Shown here one piece after another: positions 1 through 5,169 of a DNA stretch of 9,854 nt (position 1 is its first letter; the number at the start of each line of letters is the position of its first letter). The stretch comes from Solirubrobacterales bacterium 70-9 (GTDB lineage: Bacteria; Actinomycetota; Thermoleophilia; Solirubrobacterales; 70-9). The stretch covers positions 1-9,854 of the forward strand of contig MKSH01000044.1 in NCBI GenBank assembly GCA_001898095.1, read 5' to 3'. The position numbers and the translations under genes are program-made. The notes under the pieces are model-generated. The model saw only the letters and a list, made by a program, of their open reading frames with translations, ran no database searches and was not told the origin of the DNA.

Positions 1-76
1 AGGCTTTGCGGGAGAAGTGCGCAGGCCCCGCGCGCTTCCGGGGAGAGACGCCACGCCTCCACGACGCCCCCAGGTC

Positions 77-119
77 GATGGGCCGGAAAGCGCTGATATG
101 GAGCGCTTTCCGGCCCATC
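77..119. repeat. Perfect 18-bp inverted repeat (hairpin)
   Basis: The arms GATGGGCCGGAAAGCGCT (77-94) and AGCGCTTTCCGGCCCATC (102-119) are exact reverse complements separated by the 7-nt loop GATATGG. No T-run follows on either strand, so it is not a canonical intrinsic terminator. It could be a U-less terminator of the kind proposed in actinobacteria, a dispersed palindromic element, or part of a structured RNA. The structure is directly visible; the function is unknown. Confidence 0.85.
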
Positions 120-136
120 AACATCTCGGCCCTCAC

Positions 137-162
137 GGAAGGGTCACTTCGTGACGCCTTCC
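137..162. repeat. Bulged hairpin
   Basis: GGAAGG-GTCAC (137-147) pairs with GTGAC (151-155) and CCTTCC (157-162) around a TTC loop, giving 11 base pairs with one bulged G at 156. It lies 17 bases after the large hairpin, so the two could form one structured unit. Function is unknown. Confidence 0.55.
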
Positions 163-268
163 CTCGGGGAACGTGGAGTTCCCGGCGTCTCCCGCACGGC
201 TCTCCGTCGTGACCCGCACGGGACCCGCACCCTCGCCCCTCTCCCCGGGTCCCTCACCCGTCCCTTTG

Positions 269-598
269 ACCCGGGTCGACTACGACGGCACCTACTCGAT
301 CTGCGGACCGGGCTCCAACGCTGCCCTACCGGCGAAGGCGAAACGAAGGTGCACACGAGCGAAAGGGCGACGCTGCGTATCGACCGCACCGCGATCGGCC
401 TCCAGGCGACGATCACGAGGCTGGGCAACGCCGCCTACGACTTCGGCGACGTCGTCACCTCCCGGGACATCGACCTGCCGGGGGAGTGAACCGAGCGGCC
501 CTGAATGCGCGATCGGCGAAGGCACCTCGGTCCTCTCCGCGACCCTTGCCAACTCGCGCAAGCTCTACTGCAAGACCAAGCAGGCCTATCCCCGCTGA
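269..598 (+). pseudogene. Probable frameshifted remnant of an unrecognised gene
   Basis: Three consecutive stretches have the G/C third-position bias typical of real genes here, but they are not in one frame. Bases 269-325 read TRVDYDGTYSICGPGSN. Bases about 340-489 lie in another frame and end at TGA 487-489, with a segment including TAIGLQATITRLGNAAYDFG. Bases 506-598 return to the first frame, including LANSRKLYCKTKQAYPR, and end at TGA 596-598. Two compensating indels in one ancestral gene would explain this, as would a sequencing or assembly error. The 3' end overlaps the convergent Fic gene by 13 bases. I do not recognise the product, and no convincing start codon or ribosome site is visible. 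A chance pattern in GC-rich DNA remains possible. Confidence 0.35.
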
Positions 599-1698
599 GC
601 CTTGCCCGCGCGGATCGCCGTCGTGGCGGTCGCCCGCAGGAGATCTGCCGCGACGTAGCCGACGTTGCGGCCGCGGCCACGTTGGACCACCAGGCCGGCG
701 TCGGCGAGACGGCGGAAGTCCGCGCTTGCGGTCGCCGGGGAGACGTCGGCCCCCTCGGCGTAGGTGCTGCGGTCGGTCCGGCCCGCGAGGCTCTGCTCGA
801 GCGCGATCACCAGGCGCTCGGGCCAGCCGCGCTCGGCGACGAGTCCTTCCAGGTGACCCCAGCGCGTCGCGGCCTCCTCGATCTGGGCGAGTCGCGCGCG
901 GGCTTGAGCGATGTGGGCGTCGACGCAGAAGGCGACCCAACCCGAGGCGTTGCGCTCCGGCTGGTAGTTCCCGCCCTGGGTTTCGCGGAGAGCGGCGTAG
1001 TACGCCTGGGTGTGGGAGCCGAGGTACTCCTCGATCGAGAAGAACTCCGGCGCGCTCTGACCCTCCCGGGCCAGCACCAGTGACTGGACGATTCGCGACA
1101 CCCGGCCGTTGCCATCGCGAAAGGGGTGCACGGAGATCACGTTCAGATGGGCCATCGCAGCCTTCACGACGACATCGACGCGGTCGTCGGTCTCGCCGTC
1201 GACCAGCGAGGCGACCACCTCGGCCATCAGCCCGACGACGGCGTCGGCATCGGGCCCGACGTACTCCAGGCTGCCGTCGGACCCGGTGACGCCGATCGGG
1301 CCGGTCCGCCACAGGCCGGGGTCTTGATCACGTTGAAACGAGCAGGCGTCGAAATGAAGGTCGAGGATCACCCGATCAGACCACTCGAAGATTGGATCGA
1401 TCGCCATCGTGCCGACGTGGTCCATCGCTCGGGCGTAGCAGCTGACCGCCATCCGGTTCTCGTCGTCGTGATCGGCCGCGCCGTGCTCACCCGTCAACGC
1501 CAGCGCCTCCTCGGGCGAGACGCTGAACCCCTCGATCGAGGTCGAGCTGCCGATCGAGGCCGCGCGCACCTCCCGCCGCAGTGAGCCCATCCAACGGGCG
1601 GGCGTCCCGACCTGGTTTCCGAGTGCGTCACGCAGCTCGGCGAGCTCACCGAGTTGCGTGCGCAGCGTCTTCGTCATGCGCGGCGTGGAAAAGATCAC
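586..1698 (-). CDS. Fic family protein (AMP-transferase) with C-terminal winged helix
   Basis: Fic enzymes usually transfer AMP from ATP to a Ser, Thr or Tyr hydroxyl of a target protein. With the GTG start at 1698 the product is 370 residues. The active-site motif HPFRDGNGRVSR is complete at about 191-202, with the catalytic His at 191. An N-terminal inhibitory motif of the (S/T)xxxE(G/N) type, SSTSIEG, ends at Glu56-Gly57, which places it among Fic proteins autoinhibited by their own N-terminal helix (class II). The last roughly 65 residues (including VSPATASADFRRLADAGLV) resemble a winged helix-turn-helix, so it may bind DNA. Three starts are possible: ATG 1725 lies inside the inverted repeat, GTG 1698 coincides with the predicted transcription start, and ATG 1677 is internal. 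I favour 1698. The target protein is unknown. The gene lies downstream of the methyltransferase on the same strand, but seems to have its own promoter. Confidence 0.88.
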   Translation of the reverse strand: MIFSTPRMTKTLRTQLGELAELRDALGNQVGTPARWMGSLRREVRAASIGSSTSIEGFSVSPEEALALTGEHGAADHDDENRMAVSCYARAMDHVGTMAIDPIFEWSDRVILDLHFDACSFQRDQDPGLWRTGPIGVTGSDGSLEYVGPDADAVVGLMAEVVASLVDGETDDRVDVVVKAAMAHLNVISVHPFRDGNGRVSRIVQSLVLAREGQSAPEFFSIEEYLGSHTQAYYAALRETQGGNYQPERNASGWVAFCVDAHIAQARARLAQIEEAATRWGHLEGLVAERGWPERLVIALEQSLAGRTDRSTYAEGADVSPATASADFRRLADAGLVVQRGRGRNVGYVAADLLRATATTAIRAGKAQRG

Positions 1699-1704
1699 TC
1701 CCGC

Positions 1705-1734
1705 AATATAGACGATTAAACGCATAATCGTCTA
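1705..1734 (-). promoter_or_regulatory. Predicted Fic promoter, leaderless
   Basis: Read on the minus strand, TAGACG (1734-1729) matches the -35 consensus at 4 of 6 positions, and TATATT (1710-1705) matches the -10 at 5 of 6, with an 18-bp spacer. A start about 7 nt past the -10 falls on the GTG at 1698, so the message would be leaderless. No well-spaced Shine-Dalgarno sequence exists for any candidate start, which agrees with this. Prediction only. Confidence 0.5.
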
Positions 1735-1737
1735 TAT
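1706..1737. promoter_or_regulatory. 13-bp perfect inverted repeat, likely operator of the Fic gene
   Basis: ATATAGACGATTA (1706-1718) and TAATCGTCTATAT (1725-1737) are exact reverse complements separated by AACGCA. This AT-rich island stands out in very GC-rich DNA and covers the predicted -35 and -10 of the Fic gene, one element in each arm. That geometry suits repression by a dimer, and the winged helix at the C-terminus of Fic is the obvious candidate. The repeat is seen directly; the operator role is inferred. Confidence 0.7.
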
Positions 1738-1752
1738 GCTTATGTGTCTAAA

Positions 1753-2412
1753 TCACGTGCGCGGGGCGGCGCTGCCCCAGACCAGCGGCTTGACGATCGC
1801 GGGCATCCCCTTCCAGCTGTCGCGCTCGATCGACTCGATCCGCATCTGCGCCTCGATCGTCGCGACCGTCTCGCGGTCGCACCGGCAGCCGGCGGCGAAG
1901 CCGGCCCAGGCGCGGACCGAGCGCCGCTGCATCGCCCGCCGCCAGCCGCCCTCGGCGCGCACGTGCTCGAGGAAGAGCAGCCGCCCGCCCGGCTTCAGGA
2001 CCCGGGCGACCTCGCTCACCGCCCGCTCCGGGTCGGCGACCGTGCAGAGGACGAGGGTGGAGACGATGGTGTCGAAGCTCGCGTCCCCGAAGGGCAGGTA
2101 CTCGGCGGGCGCCCGCTCCAGCCGCGCCGGCACCCCGGCGGGCGCCCGGTCGAGGTCGATGTGGCCGCCCATCCGCGACGCCGGCTCGACCAGGACGAGT
2201 CGGTCCAGGCCCTCCGGATAGTGGGGGAGGTTGAGGCCGGTCCCGGCCCCGATCTCCAGCACCGCCCCGCGCGCGCCGGCCAGGAGCTCCCGCCGCAGCT
2301 CGGCCACGCCGCGCTTCTCACCTGCCCAGAGGAAGGGGTTGTAGAGGGCCGCGCCCAGGCGGCTGTCGACTACTTCGACGTCGGGTCTCGGTGGGTTCTC
2401 GGTGATCGGCAT
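1753..2412 (-). CDS. Class I SAM-dependent methyltransferase, METTL7/UbiE-like
   Basis: The predicted product is 219 residues and soluble. The SAM-binding motif I, VLEIGAGTG, is at 51-59, followed by the acidic end of strand 2 (LVLVEPASRM, about 73-82) and a motif with post-motif TLVLCTVADPERAVSEVARV, then LKPGGRLLFLEHV. The LVLC-x-V-x-(D/N)-x-ER and LxPGGxxxFxEHV pattern, together with a Cys-containing segment (GFAAGCRCDRET) and a terminal IVKPLVWG, recalls the METTL7 group, which includes thiol methyltransferases in animals. The substrate here cannot be read from sequence. ATG 2412 is chosen because the conserved fold begins about 20 residues later; an in-frame ATG at 2454 is an alternative. 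The gene is divergent from the hydrolase-LuxR gene across 93 bases, and its stop lies 54 bases before the preferred Fic start. Confidence 0.85.
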   Translation of the reverse strand: MPITENPPRPDVEVVDSRLGAALYNPFLWAGEKRGVAELRRELLAGARGAVLEIGAGTGLNLPHYPEGLDRLVLVEPASRMGGHIDLDRAPAGVPARLERAPAEYLPFGDASFDTIVSTLVLCTVADPERAVSEVARVLKPGGRLLFLEHVRAEGGWRRAMQRRSVRAWAGFAAGCRCDRETVATIEAQMRIESIERDSWKGMPAIVKPLVWGSAAPRT

Positions 2413-2493
2413 GCCGATATTCCAGCGACGAACGCGCCCCGTTTCTTCCCCCATCAGGGCCAACCGGGTGGCCGGTTCAGGCCATTTCCGCTC

Positions 2494-2508
2494 TACCCTT
2501 GGAGCGTG
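2494..2508 (+). promoter_or_regulatory. Predicted leaderless promoter of the hydrolase-LuxR gene
   Basis: TACCCT at 2494-2499 fits the actinobacterial -10 pattern TANNNT. A transcript starting 7 nt beyond it would begin on the GTG at 2506. The GGAG at 2501-2504 is only one base from that GTG, too close for a normal ribosome site. No good -35 is seen. Tentative. Confidence 0.35.
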
Positions 2509-3591
2509 GCAGAGCAGAGGATCCGCTTCACCGCCGAGGGAGGACGGCGGATCGCCTGGGCGAGCAGCGGATCCGGTCCGCCGCTGGTCCTCTCCGGCTT
2601 CTGGATGAGCCACCTGGAGCTGAACTGGCGCGATCCCCGCTTCCGCGCCTACGTCGAGACGCTCGGCCGGCACCGCACCGTGATCCGCTACGACCTGCCC
2701 GGGACCGGCCTCTCCGCCGACGGCCCGCTGCCGGAGGGCGACCTCGACGAAGAAGTGGCGGCGCTCGCCGCCGTGGTCGACGCCGCGGGCGCCGAGCGGG
2801 TGGACCTCTTCGCCGGCTCCTCCGGCGCCCCGATCGGGGTCGCCTTCGCGGCCGCCCACCCCGAGCGCGTGCGGCGGCTCTCCTTCTACGGCGGCTACGT
2901 CTCCGGCACGGCGATCGCCGATGAGCGCTCCCGCAAGGCGATCGTCGGCCTCGTCCGCGACCACTGGGGGCTCGGATCGCGCGCCCTCGCCGACGTCTTC
3001 ATCCCCAGCGCCGGCGCGGCCGAGCGCGAGGCGTTCGTCGAGTTCCAGCGCCGGGCGTCGAGCGCCGACCGCGCCGCCGCCTCGCTGGAGGCGGTCTACC
3101 GCTTCGACGTCAGCGACCGCCTCGACCAGGTGCCCCCGGGCGCCGTCGTCCTGCACCGGCGCCACGACCGGGCGATCCCCTTCGAGCGCGGCCGCGAGCT
3201 GGCCGCCGGCCTCCCCGACGCGACCTTCGTCGCGCTCGAGGGCGACGATCACTTCCCCTGGTTCGGCGACCCCGAGGCGCTGCTGAGCGCTTCGCTGGAG
3301 GTGCTCGGGGTGGAGGACGGCGCCGCACCGCTCCCCGGGCGCGCGCCGGAGGCCGAGCGAGGGACCGCCGCCGACCCGAGATCGGCGCCGTCGGACCCCG
3401 GTGACCTGACCAGGCGCGAGACCGAGGTACTGACCCTGATCGCCGCCGGCCTCTCCGACCGCGAGATCGCCGAACGCCTCGTGCTCAGCCCGCACACCGT
3501 CCATCGTCACGTCGCCAACGTCCGCACCAAGCTCGGCCTGCCGACCCGCGCTGCCGCCGTCGCCGCGGCAACCAAGCGCGGCCTGCTCTAG
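2506..3591 (+). CDS. Alpha/beta hydrolase fused to LuxR-type DNA-binding domain
   Basis: This 361-residue protein joins two modules. The N-terminal part (about 1-265) is an alpha/beta hydrolase: the elbow LFAGSSGA puts the nucleophile at Ser105 (A-G-S-S-G, with Ala in the first small position), a likely acid is Asp221 in RRHDRAIP, and His249 lies in GDDHFPW, so the triad looks complete. After an Ala/Pro/Glu-rich linker, residues 301-361 form a LuxR/GerE helix-turn-helix (LTRRETEVLTLIAAGLSDRE onward, with LSPHTVHRHVANVRTKLGL). Such fusions are known in actinobacteria; the hydrolase part may sense or destroy a small ester, lactone or similar ligand. There is no signal peptide or receiver domain. 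The gene is divergent from the methyltransferase, a possible target, and convergent with the GntR gene, ending 12 bases from it. The start is GTG 2506, just before the hydrolase fold. Ligand and regulon are unknown. Confidence 0.88.
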   Translation: MAEQRIRFTAEGGRRIAWASSGSGPPLVLSGFWMSHLELNWRDPRFRAYVETLGRHRTVIRYDLPGTGLSADGPLPEGDLDEEVAALAAVVDAAGAERVDLFAGSSGAPIGVAFAAAHPERVRRLSFYGGYVSGTAIADERSRKAIVGLVRDHWGLGSRALADVFIPSAGAAEREAFVEFQRRASSADRAAASLEAVYRFDVSDRLDQVPPGAVVLHRRHDRAIPFERGRELAAGLPDATFVALEGDDHFPWFGDPEALLSASLEVLGVEDGAAPLPGRAPEAERGTAADPRSAPSDPGDLTRRETEVLTLIAAGLSDREIAERLVLSPHTVHRHVANVRTKLGLPTRAAAVAAATKRGLL

Positions 3592-3603
3592 AACGGCCGG
3601 CGC

Positions 3604-5082
3604 CTACGGCGTCAGGTCGACGACGACCAGGGTGTCCAGCGGCGGATGGGCGGAGCTGCTGCGGGTGGTCGGGTGCTCACCGAGGTCGAGGCGCTCGCCG
3701 GAGAGGACCGAGGGGCAGTTGGAGGCGATCACGCGGCCCTCGGCAGTGGTCAGGGCGGCGGGGGAGTCGAGGCGCAGGAGGGCGGGCATGACCTGGGTCT
3801 CGAGGCTGGCGACGAGGACGTCGGTGGCGGCGACGCCGACGAATTCCCCGGCCGCGATGACCGGGACCGAGAGGGTGAACGCGTACTTGTTGGTGCAGGC
3901 GTGGTCGACGAAGGGCCCCGACATCGACGGTTCGAGGGTGTCGCGGGGGGCGGCGAACCAGTCGGTGGTGAGGTAGTCGTAGAAGTCCGGCGCGGTCGGG
4001 TCGAGGTTCACGCGCAGCGGTTCGGGCTTCGCGTCGGGGGTGGTGGTCGACCACCACTCGAGCCAGCGCTCGGCGTCGGCGAGGAGGCCGGGGGCGACGA
4101 CGACGCCGGCGCCGCTGACCAGGTCCCCGCGCCGCTCGAGGATCGAGAAGACCGAGGGCCGCAGGGCGGCGAGGTCCTCGACCGCGATCCCCGCCGGCGC
4201 GCCCTCGAGGAGGCCGACGAACTCCGCCGCCAGCGCGTGCAGCTCGGTGAAGATCTGGTCCAGGTCCTCGACCACCGCCGCGAGGACGTGCTCGGGATCG
4301 GACGCCGCCGCCTCCTCGGCGCCGTCCATCCGCAGCCGCAGCCCGATCAGCCGCTGGGTCTCGGCGAGCACCTGGCGCTCGGCCAGGTCGCGTGCCTTGG
4401 CGGGCTTGCGGCCCTTGATCGCGGCGACCAGGGCGCGGCGGTCGCGGACGATCGCGCGGTGCTCGTCGTCCCCCAGCTCGAGCCCCGAGAGGTCGCCGAC
4501 CTCCGCCCGCAGCCGCGCTTCCTCGCGGGTCAGGCGCGAGGACTGGGCGGCAGCGGCGATCGCGATCGTCAGCAGCGTGTCGGCGCGCCGGCGCTCGCTC
4601 GCCCCGGTCGTCTCGGCCAGCCGCTCGACCTGCTCCTCGAGCCGGCGGATCTCCTCGTCGAGCGCCCGCTCGGCTGCCAGCTTCGCCGCCGCGCCGCTGA
4701 TCGCCGCCCGCTGGTCCCCCAGCTCCTGCAGCTCGTGGACGCCGAAGTGGCGGAGCGGCTCGCTGGCGTCGGCCGGGGCGCGGACGAAGGTGCCGCCGCT
4801 GCGACCGCGCCGGGTGACGACCAGCCCGCGCTCGCGCAGCGTGCTCAGCGCTTCCCGCAGGGTGACCGTGGCGACGCCCATCTGCGCCGCCAGCTGCGTC
4901 TCGGTCGGCAGCCGCTCGCCGTCGATCAGCAGGCCGAGCCGGATCGCCTGGCCGAGCCGCCGCGCGACCACGTCGGCGCGCGCCCCCGGCTCCTCGTCGG
5001 GCGCGAAGAGCAGCCGCGCGTTGGCGGTGGTGAGGCCGACGGCGCGGCTCAGCGAAGTGGGGGGTTCGGTCTTGACTTTCAA
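3604..5082 (-). CDS. GntR-family regulator: wHTH + degenerate FCD + Cache-like sensor
   Basis: The gene is read from a TTG at 5082, giving about 492 residues, roughly twice a normal FadR/FCD regulator. A GntR winged helix lies at about 35-101 (ERLPTETQLAAQMGVATVTL, then REALSTLRERGLV). An all-helical FCD-like domain follows at about 115-250. FCD domains usually bind metal through one Asp and three His; here Asp168 and His208 (DDEHRAI) remain, but the other positions read Thr172 (ADTLLTIAI) and Gln237 (AERQVLAE). The C-terminal part (about 270-440) resembles a Cache/PDC sensor: ERWLEWW, DFYDYLTTDWFAAPR, YAFTLSVPV and GEFVGVAATDV with a conserved-type Asp at 421. Cache domains are normally extracytoplasmic, but no membrane segment is seen here. 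It is divergent from the permease operon and probably controls both. A longer frame reaches TTG 5154 but would run through the operator; GTG 4971 is a shorter option. Confidence 0.82.
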   Translation of the reverse strand: MKVKTEPPTSLSRAVGLTTANARLLFAPDEEPGARADVVARRLGQAIRLGLLIDGERLPTETQLAAQMGVATVTLREALSTLRERGLVVTRRGRSGGTFVRAPADASEPLRHFGVHELQELGDQRAAISGAAAKLAAERALDEEIRRLEEQVERLAETTGASERRRADTLLTIAIAAAAQSSRLTREEARLRAEVGDLSGLELGDDEHRAIVRDRRALVAAIKGRKPAKARDLAERQVLAETQRLIGLRLRMDGAEEAAASDPEHVLAAVVEDLDQIFTELHALAAEFVGLLEGAPAGIAVEDLAALRPSVFSILERRGDLVSGAGVVVAPGLLADAERWLEWWSTTTPDAKPEPLRVNLDPTAPDFYDYLTTDWFAAPRDTLEPSMSGPFVDHACTNKYAFTLSVPVIAAGEFVGVAATDVLVASLETQVMPALLRLDSPAALTTAEGRVIASNCPSVLSGERLDLGEHPTTRSSSAHPPLDTLVVVDLTP

Positions 5083-5101
5083 AACTATGAATTCATAGGA
5101 T
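5072..5101 (+). promoter_or_regulatory. Predicted promoter of the permease operon
   Basis: TTGACT (5072-5077) matches the -35 consensus at 5 of 6 positions. TAGGAT (5096-5101) fits the -10 pattern TANNNT with an 18-bp spacer. Transcription would start near 5108, leaving a leader of about 60 nt before the permease ATG. The spacer contains the palindrome at 5085-5098, a good position for repression. Confidence 0.6.
5085..5098. promoter_or_regulatory. Perfect 14-bp palindrome, likely GntR operator
   Basis: CTATGAATTCATAG is fully self-complementary and AT-rich within GC-rich DNA. It lies between the divergent GntR gene and the permease operon. The half-site ATGAAT recurs 16 bases further on, at 5103-5108. 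Dimeric GntR proteins bind short palindromes in such divergent promoters, so the neighbouring regulator is the likely ligand-controlled binder. The assignment is an inference from position. Confidence 0.65.
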
Positions 5102-5110
5102 AATGAATAA

Positions 5111-5166
5111 GCCCCCGGGAAGGGGCCGGTCCTCGGGAAGGGACCATCGGACAACTATCGGGAGGA
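5111..5166 (+). promoter_or_regulatory. Operon leader: tandem imperfect repeats and ribosome binding site
   Basis: CGGGAAGGGGCC (5116-5127) and CGGGAAGGGACC (5134-5145) are 12-nt repeats differing at one base and offset by 18. Each can close a small hairpin: GCCCC 5111-5115 with GGGGC 5122-5126, and GGTCC 5128-5132 with GGACC 5141-5145. A strong ribosome site, GGGAGGA (5160-5166), precedes the permease ATG by 3 bases. A regulatory role of the repeats is unproven. Confidence 0.4.
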
Positions 5167-5169
5167 ACG

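Larger units (their letters stand above)
1..268. other. Non-coding stretch with clustered hairpins
   Basis: No reading frame here has the strong G/C third-position bias of the genes further right, and I recognise no protein or RNA family. The stretch is rich in secondary structure: a small hairpin (CCCCG at 26-30 with CGGGG at 39-43), a long perfect hairpin at 77-119 and a bulged hairpin at 137-162. Bases 191-230 also contain CCCGCAC three times. It may be a downstream or intergenic region of a gene lying to the left of the window. Confidence 0.5.

Noticed and set aside
77..119. Intrinsic (rho-independent) terminator
   Set aside because: The stem is excellent but neither side is followed by a T-run, so it is listed only as a hairpin.
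455..1312. Minus-strand Arg-rich open frame inside the Fic gene
   Set aside because: Out of frame with the Fic motifs and compositionally biased; it is a shadow frame.
1753..3510. 585-codon minus-strand open frame covering the methyltransferase and the antisense of the hydrolase-LuxR gene
   Set aside because: Only the part up to 2412 has family motifs; the upstream extension is the antisense of a well-supported hydrolase-LuxR gene and is low complexity, as expected of GC-rich shadow frames.
3592..3603. Bidirectional terminator between the convergent hydrolase-LuxR and GntR genes
   Set aside because: The gap is only 12 bases and no convincing hairpin is formed with the flanking sequence.
3646..5103. 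485-codon plus-strand open frame opposite the GntR regulator
   Set aside because: The translation is low-complexity Gly/Arg/Asp/Leu-rich; the opposite strand encodes recognisable wHTH, FCD and Cache-like segments.
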